Assembly (NCBI RefSeq): GCF_014839805.1 | Contig: NC_051129.1 | Coordinates: forward strand, 1,798,001-1,862,000 | Direction: 5' to 3' | DNA from: Manduca sexta | Lineage: Eukaryota; Arthropoda; Insecta; Lepidoptera; Sphingidae | Length of the DNA: 64,000 bases | In this document: positions 34,268-46,896 of the stretch, piece by piece | Position numbering within the stretch: position 1 is the first letter of the stretch | How the letters are laid out: every line of letters begins with the position of its first letter | Program-made: the position numbers and the translations under genes | Notes under the pieces: generated by a model | What the model was told of the DNA's origin: nothing | Database searches by the model: none | What the model saw: the letters and a program-made list of their open reading frames with translations, nothing else

Positions 34268-34696
34268 GTTGCATTGTCGCGATCGTATAGCTTACGGTTG
34301 ATTAATCTTTCATTTGGAATCAGCAGCATTTCGCGCGCCAGCGGGATATTACATATATTATGCTATTAGTCGTAATGTTTATAATAATCATTCATCATAT
34401 TGTTCAGCGTACGTGTCGACCAAAACATCCAACGGGTTTTATGTCCAAATAATGAACGAAGAACGCTGCGAGTAATAAATTTGGATTATGCAAACGAAAG
34501 AGATCAACCGCAAACTGAAGCGACCGCCACGTTACCTTTCGTCATAAAATACAAAAGTAGTTGTATTTATTTATTAATAAATAAATGCGCCGAAAACATG
34601 TTTATCTTACATTGTATATTTTGGTTCGGTACGTTAACTCACTAAAATTGCATTAACACAAATTCTTCAGGAATAGTGTTTAATATCTCTTGAACT
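34268..34696. other. Convergent 3' spacer, DNAAF4 / M3 homologue
   Basis: 429 bp between two facing stop codons. AATAAA-type signals exist for both strands (plus 34,474-34,479; minus, seen as TTTATT at 34,566-34,571), so the two 3' UTRs probably overlap by some tens of bases. Confidence 0.55.
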
Positions 34697-37600
34697 TCAT
34701 TCTTCTATTTCTGTGACATTTTTCGGCAGACCAAGATTTTTTAGAAGAGCGTGCGGTGAGGGATCTCTGCCACGGAACCTCCTGAACACTTCGCTGGGGT
34801 GACAACTGCCGCCGACGGCCAGGAACGTGTCTCTATACCGCTTGCCCACAGCCAGAATATCCTGGTCTCCCGCCCTCGCCTCCTCAAACGTGCTGTAGAT
34901 ATCTGCCGCGATCATTCTCGACCAAATACGGCAGTAGTACGCGGCGCCCCACTCCTCCGAGATGATTTTAGTAAACGATAGCGGATGGGAGTCATATTTG
35001 TCGAAAGGTAACGCGTGGTATTTTGGCCACATTTCCCTCACGATGTCTCTCCAGAACGTTTTCTTCGAATGCATTTCTAGATCGAGTCGCGAGAGGTATA
35101 ATTCCTTGCATAAGTTGTAGCCGGCCATGTGACCCCGGATGTTTTGTAAGTTCTTCAGAATGTCATCTGGTAGTGGCTCATCCGTGCTGTAGTGGCCGCT
35201 GATAGCGCGGATCGTGTGTGGATCATACAGCCAGTGCGTCATAACTTGTCCACACACCTCCGCCGCGTCCCACTCCACGTTCGATAAGCCGGCGACCTCA
35301 GAGTAATTTGCCTTCGTAAGCATATGACGTAACGAGTGGCCGAACCTTTGGAACAAAACACCGACTTCATTAAACGACAGCAGCGAAGGTTTACCCTCGG
35401 AAGGAGCTTGGAAATTAAATATTAACGCGGATAATGGCAGTGTGTTCGTTGAACCACATTTGTTCCGTATCGCGATGTGCCAGCCGGCGTCGTCGTATAC
35501 TCGAATTTTCTGATCTTGTCGAGCGTACGGGTCTAGATAGAATCCCGCTATGGGATTATTACTCGTTCCGTCGTATACGTCGTAGAATCTCACGTCCTTG
35601 TGCCACGTGTGCACGTCTGACCTTTCCACTATCTGGATTTTGAATAATGTACTACATAGGTTGAATAAACTCGTGATCACCCGTGGAAGTGGGAAATATT
35701 TCCGAATTTTTTCCTCATCAAAACCATATAAAGTCCATTTTTGTTTTCTTTGCCAGTAAGGTATATCCCACCATTGCAATTTAAAATCGAAACCTCGTTC
35801 TTGCGCAAATCGTTGCAGCAGCTCAATCTCAACATCTTGCATAGACCTGGCACTTTCAAGCAGTTTATCAAAAATTGTGTATACATTTTCAACTGAACCT
35901 GCCATTTTGGTTTCCATGCTCATATCGGCAAAGGTTTCATAACCCAATATTTGCGCTTGTTCTCCCCTAAGTCTGCGAATGCTATCCAAATTGTTGCCTG
36001 TTTCTATTTCTTTGTTCACGTAATTGGAGCATCGCTGGACATGTGCCTGCCACGCATTCCATCGCAACTCTCTGTCCGAGCAGTACTCCATGAAAGGTTC
36101 GTAAATGTGAGGTTGAAGTGTGATCTTCCATGGGCCTCTTTCTGGATCATTACCTACTGCCATTGACTTCACAAGACTTGGAGGAAACTCTCTCATCACT
36201 TCAGGATCTGTTATGTTACTTGTGAAAATTTTGTTAGCTATATTGACTTTATCCCTGAACTGCTGTCTTTCTTTCTGCAATGCTGCTAAGACATTATTTA
36301 ACCTGTCCCTTTTAATACCTTTTACATCTAATCCATTGAGTTTGCCTTCTAAAATGTATTTATCCAAAAGTCTTTGCTCCTCATCTGTCAGCTTTTTGAG
36401 ACGATTTTTCTCATCAACGGCTGCTTGGTATATGGGATAGCTGTTAAACTTAGCTGACCTGGCCTTATGTGCGCGTTCATGTATTTGTATGTAGGACTTG
36501 GTCGGCATTAATGAACTATTTCCTAAGTACAGTGTCTTTGCCATTCCCCAGGTGAGTTCCAATTGGTTGTCGAGTTTCTCTAGCGGTTGAAATATTTCAT
36601 TGAAAGCATTCTTGCAGTTTTGTGAGGACTGCTCAATTTGCCTCACTCCATTCTCATACTCAAGACTCTGTCTGCTGATGGTAGCTATACATTTCTCTAT
36701 AGAAATGTCATCAAATTCTGGCAATCCATTGTCTGAGAGTAGTGTATTCTTGTCTGCATCTTCTCCTATTTCTGGGATCCTGAAATTATAGAAATACAAT
36801 ATTAGTCAATATAAAATTGTGTTGTTCTTCATATACATTGCCAATTGAAAAAGAATCCATAATTCTATAATATATTATAAATATGAAAGTAACTCTGTTT
36901 CTCCCTATGCTACACTTTTATCATTACACCACTGTACCAATTTTAATGAAAGTTGGCATGGAGACAGTTCGAAACCCTGGGAAAGACACAGGTTCCTTTT
37001 TATCCTGGGAAATTAATTGCGGGGCATTTATTTTGGAAAAACTTATTTGTGCGGAGGAACCGCAAGTAAAAGCTAGTAAAAGTTAATGTCAAGGATTACA
37101 TGTCCTAACCTCTTCTTAATTTATAATGTTTTGTGGGTATAATAAAATATGACAGATTGTCGTATTTTCTACATTTACCCTAAAGGGTATACAAATGTAT
37201 TTGACTGAATATCTAGTTTGACTACCTTAAGAACAATGGAGACATAAACAACATTGTACATTTATTTATAGTGAATAAACATCATTCTTGAAATTAAACT
37301 GACCCCCCCGTGACCATGAAGGCTGCAGTCTTCGAAACGTCGGGAGAAAAATAAAAAACAAAAAACCGCGATAGAATCCGGAAAATTAGTTTAATTTCAA
37401 TGTCTAACATTCGTGTAAATATAAGAAATCATTAAACATCATTCTTTATTATTCTCAGGAAGATTAGTCTTACATTCCCATATAACTAGATGAAACTTAT
37501 ATACAGGCATGTATAAACTTGTTTTTACAGTAAAGATGTAGTAACAAGTTATATTACATTACATTGTTCATATTTAGATGACAACTGTTCCTGAATATAT

Positions 37601-38847
37601 TACAGTTCGTAACTGTTAACTACGGTTTATGGCTGATTCATAAAACCAACCGGAAAGTGTGTTACTAGTTTATAAATATTCTATTGGCTATTTTCTACAG
37701 GGGAGATATGCGATACTACCGCAGCGGGGATTAGTAGTATGGTCATGTTGGTTTCACGGGTCTTACAATCAAATGTTGACGCTCAGGAATATAGCATTAT
37801 CTAAGCAATGATTGGGGCAAGTTCCTAACACTATGTACACACTACACAAGATGGCATATATCCCTTAATAACTTTTGATTAGGATGCTTTTATCAATTGC
37901 AACCAAGTTTACGTTCTTTCATACATAAGAATGTAAGGTTGGTCAAAAAACAATGTATTTCATCTAAAGGATATAGACATATCAGATGTCTACAGAGACT
38001 TGATTATTTAGCCCTTATTTTTACAGATTTTTTATAATTCAGGTTGATAACGGTGAACCGCAACAAGAACTAACTTTGTAAAAACTCAAAAACTTATAAA
38101 GCTAATATGAAAATTATTTCAGAAATAGGAAACTACACTAATACATCATTGACACAGGTGGAGCGATAACAAAATTAGTTAATAGTAATTCATATGTATA
38201 AAAATGACATTTCATATGTTATATTGATTTTTGATTATCTGAATGCCTTATGAGTTGCTCTACTTGATTGTGTCTTCACTTTGTATTATATTAGGAAAAC
38301 TGTTGTTCACAATCACATAAACTATTAACTATTTCTATGCTATGATTTCTAAGCAGTGTCAGTCTTATAGGCTTGAATCAGACTGTTAGAACAAGTACAT
38401 AGAATTCCCTTTTCATAGATGTATGAAAAACGAGATTATGCGATGAGACTCATTTTAAATTGTTTTAAATTGTTTCCTTTAATGTTACAGGAGTTAATAT
38501 ACCTGTGAATTTCCTAAGTTATTAGGGGTTTTATATTTTACAGTTAAACCGTAATTCTATCACGTTAACACGCATCAGGTCAATGTGGTAGAATGGAACC
38601 ATTGCTACCAGGCAAATTTTTCTCAAAACTTAACCCTTTTTCGAGTGAAAAAATTATTGCCACAGTGTGTCTTAGACTGAGCACTGATTGAGTCTACGTA
38701 TACGTTGCATATAGCTTCATTTTATTTTTATTACAAAGAATAGATACAAGATACTTACAGCACAACATATCCCGAATTACGTTTTTGATATAACTGCCTT
38801 TTCACATGTCTACTTATCACACTCGAACGGAAAAATGATAAAGCCAT
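34697..38847 (-). CDS. M3-family oligopeptidase homologue, predicted inactive
   Basis: Two exons in phase: 38,759-38,847 and 34,697-36,779, giving 723 residues, the length expected for thimet/oligopeptidase A type M3 peptidases. Exon 1 adds a basic, hydroxylated N-terminus (MALSFFRSSVISRHVKRQLY) that looks like a mitochondrial presequence. The M3 fold signatures are present (IAGFYLDPYAR, PSLLSFNEVG), but the zinc motif HEFGH is replaced by QRFGH at 507-511, so the first histidine and the catalytic glutamate are gone. The downstream ligand E537 remains. The C-terminal substrate-binding segment, usually FxHIFxGGYAAGYYSY, reads FTKIISEEWGAAYYCRIW. The frame is intact over 2 kb, so this is a conserved-looking pseudoenzyme and not a decayed pseudogene. 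It is convergent with DNAAF4. Confidence 0.88.
36866..37083 (+). repeat. Common lepidopteran interspersed repeat (possibly Helitron-like), in an intron
   Basis: TATAAATATGAAAGTAACTC, then TTAATGAAAGTTGGCATGGA, CCCTGGGAAAGACACAGG and TTTATCCTGGGAAATTAATT, ending AAAAGCTAGT. This is a motif order I recall from many moth genomes. It is the opposite orientation of 12,092-12,300 and lies in the intron of the M3 homologue. Confidence 0.55.
37316..37405 (+). repeat. Interspersed repeat W, copy 2
   Basis: TCTTCGAAACGTCGGGAG, then AACCGCGATAGAATCCGG and TTAGTTTAATTTCAATG, shared with 12,446-12,540. It lies in the same intron as the previous repeat. Confidence 0.6.
37406..38758. other. AT-rich remainder of the M3-homologue intron
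   Basis: No alternative exon or recognised repeat was seen between repeat W and the exon 1 donor. Confidence 0.45.
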
Positions 38848-38968
38848 AATTTGCTTTATAAATATTTGTTTTAACGTATTAAATATTTATTTCATAATAT
38901 ATAAAAGCCGATAAAGTATGTGACGGCCTGAGAATCGTGAAATGTGACAGCTGAGTTTCCATAGACAT

Positions 38969-40600
38969 TTTTTTTTTTGGTTTGATTTACTCCTTAAGGA
39001 GAAGGCAAAGGCTCTTAGCCATACAGCCTAGTCTGTCTTCTTTTATACTCCTTCTTTATTACAATTTAAAGGCCGGAGCCATATCTGTAATATTCTTGAA
39101 TTATAAGACGAAAGTCATGTTTGCAACGTTCCCAATTATAAGGCTGAAGCCATGTCTGAAATATTCTCAATTATAGGGCCGAAGCCATATCTGATATAGT
39201 CACAATTCTTAGGCCGAGGCCATGTCTGAAATAGTCTCAATTATAAGGCCGAAGCCATGTCTGCAATATTCTCAATTATAAGGCCGAAGCCATGTCTGAA
39301 ATAGTCTCAATTATAAGGCCGAGGCCATGTCTGAAATATTCTCAATTATAAGGCCGAAGCCATGTCTGAAATAGTCTCAATTATAAGGCCGAGGCCATGT
39401 CTGAAATATTCTCAATTATAAGGCCGAAGCCATGTCTGAAATATTCTCAATTATAAGGCCGAAGCCATATCTGAAATAGTCACAATTATAAGGCCGAAGC
39501 CATGTCTGAAATAGTCTCAATTATAAGGCCGAAGCCATGTCTGTATCCTCAAGTATATGATCTGTCTATATCTATTTATCATGTAGAAATCTCCATATTG
39601 TATGTACAACATGTCAAAATCAGAGTTCACAAAATTCTTCACTTAATTAATTTGTACAAAAATCAAATTTCTCCAATAGTGGACCAAATAAAGTTGCATA
39701 AAGAGAGATAACATTGCCGATTCTTCAAAATCGTTTGCAAAGAGCGCGGGATACTCTCGGCATTTCCATAAATACGTAAAAGTTCTTCAATCAACAAAAG
39801 TCGTTGAACAGCAAAGTCGCTGCATTCAAAAATATATGATCCAAAGACTGAATTAGGCCACAATTACAATATGTACAATATGGTGATGGCAAAATGTTCA
39901 TTCTATGAAGATGCTCATTAAATCGTCCATGACCGATTCGCAGACGACATATTGTTGTATAAAAACGCCTATTAACAAAGTTACCTTTATAGAACCAGGG
40001 AGTCATAATATTTGGATTGATAGACCTGTACCACTGCCCCTTTCGTTGAAGACTGTCTTCCCAATGATGCTTCCATAAGTCTTGAATTTCCTTCTTAATT
40101 AATACTAAACAGTCTGATATTGGAATTTTTATGTTTCTGTATGGTACCACGTACGAAGTGTTTGTGATAAGCCTGGCCAAATAATCAACTCTTTCATTGC
40201 CAATAACGCCAACATGAGATGGTGTCCAGAAAAGGACAATGTCTATTTTACCTTGCATAGTTAGTTTATAATACTTTTTGCGAATATCGTAAATGATAAA
40301 ATGAGTACCAGATGAGTACATAGGATTTGTTAAAGCCAGTAACACACTCATACAATCAGTAATTATAATCCATTTTTCAATTCTAAATTTGATTGTACTT
40401 TGTCTTCTATATAATCCAAAGCAGCAACAATAGCATATGCCTCCGCAGTATATATACTCGTGACGTCAGGAAGTCTCAATCCATATCCAATTCTGTTTGG
40501 CAAATCGTAGATAGCCATAGAGACTTTATCTTGAGTCTTCGCTCCATCTGTATATACTTTCCATAGACAAATGTTATATTTAACCTTCAAATTCTACTTT
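38969..40600 (-). mobile_element. 5'-truncated non-LTR retrotransposon with RNase H domain
   Basis: Reading on the minus strand, 40,590-40,363 and 40,351-39,791 encode an RNase H domain: D in KVYTDGAK, E in YTAEAYAIVAALD, D in TDCMSVLLALTN, and H/D in WTPSHVGVIGNERVDYLA. A cysteine-rich tail (YCTYCNCGLIQSLDHIF) follows, as in Jockey/I-type elements. A frameshift near 40,360 splits the two frames. The 3' side carries the 35-bp tandem array, then a poly(A) tract seen as a T run at 38,969-38,979. The reverse transcriptase is absent, so the copy is 5'-truncated and dead. Confidence 0.85.
39067..39545. repeat. Tandem array: about 14 copies of a 35-bp unit
   Basis: The unit (landmarks GGCCGAAGCCATGTCTGAAA and TATTCTCAATTATAA) starts at 39,071, 39,107, 39,142, 39,177, 39,212, 39,247, 39,282, 39,317, 39,352, 39,387, 39,422, 39,457, 39,492 and 39,527. 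The left copies are more degenerate. Two alternating variants (AATATTCTC versus AATAGTCTC, and GAAGCC versus GAGGCC) give a 70-bp higher-order period over much of the array. It sits in the 3' non-coding part of the LINE at 38,969-40,600. Confidence 0.92.
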
Positions 40601-40743
40601 GGATTCGTTCGGAAATAGTATATATTGCCCGGCAATAACATTTTTGAGAGAAAGGGTAGACTAGAAAATCGTTAGAACCTCGTGATGGAGTAACTATAAA
40701 TAAAAAAATAACAGTTTATATAATTTATTTAACCAATATTCAT

Positions 40744-43700
40744 TTATTTTTTCTCAGATTCCTTTTCTTTTGTAGTCGTATTATTTTCTAATGAAACATT
40801 GACCATTTGGCAGGTGCACAAGGCATTACATGCGTTACAAGTGTGTTCATCTTGAGACATATCTTCACTTTTCCTGTGGCCGTTATCTTTCACTGGAGGT
40901 TTGCAGCAGAAATCGGTGTCAAGACCCATTTTCTCTCCATCTTCTAGGGTTTGAGGAAGATGTTGGTTCAGTGTTTCTGGCAGGAGTAGACTAGCTATGC
41001 CGCCGGCTACTAGAAGAGCTCCCATGATGATTAGCGGTAGAACCATTATATCCGAACCCTGAAAAAATTACATAAAAACTAAAATAGTTTTTGAAGTACT
41101 TAAGGTTAAAAAACAACGGTTTCATTCACTACTATCAAAACTATTTTATATTTGCGAACACGATTACTCTTATAAAACTAATATCGATCTATAAAGAACT
41201 GAGCTTACTAAATAATTAACGAGCGGTATGAAGATAGGTCCAAGCATGCCCAGCACGGAGCTCAGGCTCATTCCAAGCCCTCGCACGACGGTAGGATACA
41301 ACTCCGAGGCCATGAGAGGCAGCACCACGAACGAGGACGATATTCCCATCTTACCCACGCAGTATAGCGCCAGAGTCACGTAGGTCTCTATAATAAAAAA
41401 TATATTATCATTTTTAATTTAGCCTTTTATTTTGTTTATCACTGTGAATTTAAATAGAACGTATTTAATCAGCAGGGGAACTTATAAATTCCTTAGGTAT
41501 CTTTGTTGATATTAACTCTCACCGATCTACTAAATGTGGGCCAATATTATTAAAACACAAGTATAAGCGGATTAGGGAATCGAACCCAGGTCTACTCCCT
41601 TTAATCCCTCAATAATTATCGGTGGAAAGTAGAGGCTAAATTCGCCAAATAATCTAAAATGTACGACTAACCGTGTTGCACCAAGAACGTGGTGAGGCAA
41701 GCTACGCCTCCCACGACCATGCTCATGCACAAAGTCCATCGCCTGCCAAGCCGTTCCATCGACGGCCATAGGAACAAATATGTCGGCAGTTCCACCACAC
41801 CAGCCAGGAAGAAGTTTAGGAATTCGTCACCTCCGAGAACCGGCGCATAGTACGATAACCCTTAGAATTAAAGTTTAAGTATTTTAAAAAATAAGGAATA
41901 TCATTTGTTGTGGATCATTGATCGAGTATATTTTAAAGCATTGCTTTTAATTTGGAATTTCTTTTTTGTTGTCGAGTTTTGAGTGTCAACTTTCTATTTA
42001 CTAAAATGTTTAATGTGCCAAATTCAGTGCAGTGTTAGGTCATATTTAGTATATCAGTGCTTTTGCTGTTTACAAAGAAGCACAGCGCTTACTATCAGTG
42101 ACTAACAGGTCGTTACGTCATTTAGTATTAATTATATACAATCTTTATGGCTTTCTTATGAGTGTATAATTGCTTGCGCTTAGATATCGCTTGTTGACTG
42201 TACCTAAATTAGGCTTATTAATTTTTACTTTCAATGCAAATGTTATTAAAAATAAAAAGTTTCCCACCCACGTAGACACTGGTATTCGTGAACCAAATGA
42301 ATGTAACTATAATTGTCTTCTTCCTCAAGTTTGGCGTGCGGAATAAGTCCAAGATTCCATATTTACGACTCTTTGCCTGCTCTATATCTTGGTTCAGTTT
42401 GTTAGTTTCGTATTTTCTATGCAAATGTACCATGTAGTTGGCTGGAAGGGATTTACCGTTGATTCTGAAACAAAAACCGCTCTCAATATTTGTAATCCTT
42501 AAGGAGATGCAAGTACATAACTGAAATAATGTATAAAGCCCAAAATAATGCAGGTTGCAGACCTATAATTATACTAGGTTTATTTAATTTAGCCCGCATA
42601 GCTATAGAATATCAAAGCTCGCATACCCGAGGACATGTTTAAATAGTTTTGCCACTTTTAGTTTGTGCGTACTAAACTCCAAAAGCGTTCAACTAATGAC
42701 AGGACTTCATGAGTAGGGTCTTCGCACTAATTTTATAAATAAAATCGAATCTAGGATAAATCCTAGAAAATAACTTTCTTGGTACAGGAGTCCAGAGAAA
42801 AATTAAAAAAAAAACTAACCTTGCCATGTTTTTCAAAATAACTTCAGCTTTTTCAAACTGTCCTCTAGCGAGTAACCACCTCGGACTCTCTGGCATGGGC
42901 CATAAGTACAGGAAGAGGGCAACAAAGGGCAGCGTCGTCGCCAGGGCGAGATGCCTCCAGTCGCGTACAGAGTAGACCACTCCAGCGAGAAGAATCAGGC
43001 CCAGGGAATATGCTATGTTGGATAGTATGGTGCAGAGCGTTCGGTAACGTGGTCCCACGAGTTCGATAGCTAGAAATAAACTTTTATGTGACCATTTTAT
43101 TTAGGTAATGAGATTCGTAATTTTATTTTGTAAATAATAACTTTAATTTTAATGGCGTTAGCTTTGAATCTGACTTTGTCGTTGTTTTTTGGTACTGGCT
43201 TTGAATTGATTTAAATGATTTATGAAATCTAATCATGGCATGTAAATTAAATTCAATGGAAAGCATAAACGCATCAAACAAGCTCGTTATTACGATTGAA
43301 ATAGAAATACCCGTCGTTGAAGTGCATATTGTCAAATTCAAAGAATACTTTTACGTACCCAAAACGTACGGGGTTGTCATAATAGCAGGAACTGTAAAAC
43401 CAACACCAATCCTATAAATAATCCATATAACATAATTTTGCGCGAAGGCCGTGGCGACTCCGAAAATGCATTCAATGAGGAGGTAAATGAAGAAGGAGGG
43501 TTTCCTCCCTAAAGTATCCTGGAGGTAGCCAAAAATGTAGTTCCCGATAATTCCACCGACAGCTAATAGGACCAAACCAAGAGTCGGGTAGAAATCTCTA
43601 TTGCAGACCAGGTTCCACTGCAAATAATTATTTGTTAAACAGGTTGAACTATTATTAAAAAAATACCTTAATGGAATTAGGCAATAGAACAATTTGATCC

Positions 43701-44733
43701 ATAGATAATTACATATCTAAGCTACTGCGTCGATTTAAATAAGCGAACCTAATTACTTTCTTGGGATCAGCAAAAATTTTGCCATTAGAATAAAATTCGT
43801 TTGGCACCCTTAAGTACAGATCACATATTTTTTTATCCTTGTCATTGATATCCGCATTTCGCGATTAGGGATTGTTGGAACTGGTCAAAGGTAATTGTTA
43901 CAGAGATTTCACGAAGCGATTACATTCGATGTAATTCACTATCGTTATTACAAGTAAAACCTTCTAACAGTACTCTTGCATTAGCGTTGTTATACTTAAT
44001 TCTTACCTCAGTAACAACAGTGCTTTTGTAAATGGATTTGTCATACATCCAACCATTCGTACACTGGACGAGATCTCCAGAAACTTCCTTCATTGCTTTG
44101 GCATTCTCGTAATTTTTCACAACATCGCTATAGTTAAGGTTATACATATAGCACTCCGAGTATTCCAGAGCTCCGTTCTTTAATTCTAATGGGATGCTGA
44201 AAATGGTGGATGATTTTAAGCTGCATGTTTTTAGGCTGAGGACTAGACTCTGCTGGAGTTGCGGGGCACTAAATCGTTGATATGAATAATAAAAACAATA
44301 GATAAAATAGGTATATATTTCATGCGTATGATTAGCTCAGCGGTGCTGCATTGCATAGAATAGGATCTATTAATAGCAATTATTACATACAATTTGAATT
44401 GAATTATACAATCTTAAAAAAAATATAGGCTTCTATAAAATTATAGATTTACTGTAGTCAACTTAACAATTAAAATGAAAATCGATATCTTGCGCCAGCG
44501 CAACTTACGTAGGTTTGTTACCTAACTTACCTTAAATTCTTTATCACATCAACATTACCAATGTGTTCTAACTCTGGCACTCTGCACCAGTGCTTGACGT
44601 TTGCTGCCATGAACAATTGCGCGTACGCATGGAACCCGCACGGGATCACGGCGGGTAGCAGCACGAAGTAGATGACCAACTTCTGATACGTACCAAACGG
44701 CCCGACGTCTTCAAGAATTGCGTCAAAATCCAT
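40744..44733 (-). CDS. SLC22-family transporter (organic cation / carcinine transporter-like)
   Basis: Eight coding exons in phase: 44,531-44,734 (ATG at 44,731-44,733), 44,007-44,196, 43,359-43,617, 42,820-43,069, 42,268-42,464, 41,672-41,860, 41,209-41,387 and 40,744-41,058, giving 593 residues. It is a plasma-membrane major-facilitator protein with TM1 at about 19-40, a long extracellular loop with paired cysteines (about 51-140, ending [15 protein letters not shown]), the [14 protein letters not shown] loop after TM2, the SLC22/sugar-porter motif [18 protein letters not shown] after TM8, and [13 protein letters not shown]. Insect relatives move carcinine, beta-alanine or organic cations in glia and neurons; the substrate cannot be read from sequence. 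The cytosolic tail has an unusual cysteine cluster ([10 protein letters not shown]). A non-coding first exon ends at 45,051. Confidence 0.88.
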
Positions 44734-45050
44734 TCTGGATGAAAGGGTTCTTCAAAATAAGTTGCAGTAATTTTAAATTTGATCTTTCTTTGCAATAATT
44801 AGAAGTTAGGTAATTTTGAAGTCGCAGAGATCTAAAGCTCCACCAATTAAAAATTACGTAAAATAATAAATTTAAAATACCTATCTCAAAATAAAATAGC
44901 TTATATTTATTTGGTTCTTTGTGGCTTATGAAAAGGTTTAACATAGAGGTTTCCGGCTTTCTAGCCATCACTCCTATAGGCTTTTTGAGCCGTTCCAAAT
45001 ACATATATAGAAAATATTTAAAAAAGTATGTCTTTTAGATACCTACTCAC

Positions 45051-45150
45051 CTGTTTTCAGCAGTGAATGTCAATGCTTCGGATCTGCGCGGTCCTGACGA
45101 CTGTCGGTTAAAACAGACTAGCGCCGGAGCTCTTGTCGTGACCCTAAACA
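45051..45150 (-). promoter_or_regulatory. Probable 5' UTR exon of the SLC22-type gene
   Basis: On the minus strand CTGAAAACAG is followed by a GTGAGT donor at 45,045-45,050, and a matching acceptor (TTTCATCCAG) lies one base before the ATG at 44,733. The upstream limit of the exon is a guess; transcription would start somewhat above 45,100. Confidence 0.5.
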
Positions 45151-45408
45151 TTTACTTTTATACAGGGTGGTTGAAAAAATACCCAGATTTTTTACCTCTT
45201 GAATAGATTTTTTACTATTACTTATTCCTTTATTTTTTAAACTACGATTTATCGAGTCGTTCTTATGTTGGTAAGCACTGCATAAAAAGTAGATTTAACA
45301 GCCAGTCATTTGAAAGTTTAATTATATAGGTACTCCTGAATAGTACTGAACGCATGCGCATCATCAGTATTATAAAACTTTTTCTAACAGTCACTTTTAA
45401 TTTAGTAG
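45151..45408. other. Upstream region of the SLC22-type gene
   Basis: AT-rich. Probably contains the promoter, but no motif was assigned. Confidence 0.35.
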
Positions 45409-45630
45409 AAAGAAAGAAAGAAAGAAATATTTTATTTGGTTTTAGTGACATAAATATATATATAAAAAAACAAAACAAATAATAAAATAAGAACGAAATT
45501 AATACTACATTAATACAAGAGAAATCAAAAAAAAATAATAATCAACACAGAGAAACCAAAACCAAAATGGATCCAGCTCAGCTTAATGCTACAGCGTTAA
45601 CTGAAGCGCTGGTTTTCAGCTGAACCCAAT
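45409..45630 (-). repeat. Retroposon-like repeat G, uninterrupted copy
   Basis: Inverted relative to the split copy at 8,036-9,432. A (GAAA)n run at 45,409-45,426 is its 3' tail on the minus strand, preceded by the AATAAA-containing segment and the GGATCCATTTTGGTTTTGG stretch. It serves as the empty site for the transposon at 8,080-9,282. Confidence 0.8.
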
Positions 45631-46896
45631 ACAGATTCCGTCACGTAATAAATAACAATAAAAGTGTGGAATACTGGTAAGACAAAAAAACATATAACAT
45701 TTATATTATAATTTACAATGGTCAGAGCACCAAGCGCACGCTAGTACGCTAATTCACTCCTTCAAAGCTAAGAATAGTACCTAATTGTGTGTTATAGTTG
45801 TGACAATTATTCAGCTTAAGACGATATGTACCTAACTACATTCAGAGTTTTATATATTGATTTACCAGAGTTGTTCAGATAGACACTTACATACAAGAGA
45901 GACAATAAAAAAATCTCTGTCTATACAAACTTTTCTGACAGGAAAGGCAATAAATCACCCGGTATAAAAAATTAGTTGCGCGTGTACAATTATTTCATCC
46001 GCGCTCCAGTCAGTCAATTCGATTAGTGGCTAATTGGAGCAGCGAAAGGACAAATCCCGACCCTACCCTGGCTCCGACAAAATTGCTACACGCTGTATAT
46101 ACGTAGTTTTGTTACAGGGAACTTGGTATAAAAAAATATGAACTAAACTCTGTTGTACATTTTAATAAAAATAGTGTATCTTATTGGTTTCGTAGCAGGG
46201 TACTTCTGCTCTGAACCGTGAAGTTAAGGATTTTGTGTCCAGGGCGTATAAAAAAATGGTATAAATTTTTCTATTCGAAAGACGTCTGGGTTGATATTTG
46301 TGCCCGACGTTGCTTTGCTTGTTATTTATTATACTGTAGGAGAAAAGATACGTCAGCGAAATGTGAGTGCACTGTTGCCTAAACCTGTTGGGAATTTAGA
46401 CTTTAGTTAAGTAGTAATTTATAATTATGGTAGGGTAAGAAAATAAAACGATAAATTATTGTATTTATTTTTATTTGTAAACGTCATTTACAAGTTGTAT
46501 TAGACGACTTTATAAAAAAAATATGAAACTTTAATGTTAGATAAATAAGAGGTTTATTAATATGTTGTATAATTATTACAATTACCTTACACAATAAACA
46601 ACAATATGAACAACAGAGACAATTAGAAATTCATTTCACTCATCATTGTTCTTTTTCCTAAGATACCTAAGCTGAGATCTAAAAAATAAATTTTGTAGGC
46701 TATTTTTCCAGTGGTTTTTGTTTTTAAAACGATAACAATGTCAGAGACATATCTACATATTTTTTTCAAAGAAATCACGTAAATCATAAATATATTTTTT
46801 TACTATTCTACTGACTAATTAGTTAGACTTGGAATTGGTCTGAATACGTATTCACAATTCATCCGTTTTATTTTATTCTCATTTGAAGCTTGCTCC
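45631..46896. other. Intergenic DNA, SLC22-type gene / 424-residue gene
   Basis: No further gene was recognised. A minus-strand AATAAAATAAAA immediately after the next gene's stop (46,866-46,880) is its likely poly(A) signal. Confidence 0.45.

Noticed and set aside
36780..36799. Upstream ATG (MYFYNF) as the start of the M3 homologue
   Set aside because: A TTTCAG acceptor lies just inside it at 36,780, and a separate first exon at 38,759-38,847 joins in phase with a better N-terminus.
39067..39545. CRISPR-like array
   Set aside because: Units are directly contiguous with no unique spacers and lie in a eukaryotic LINE 3' region.
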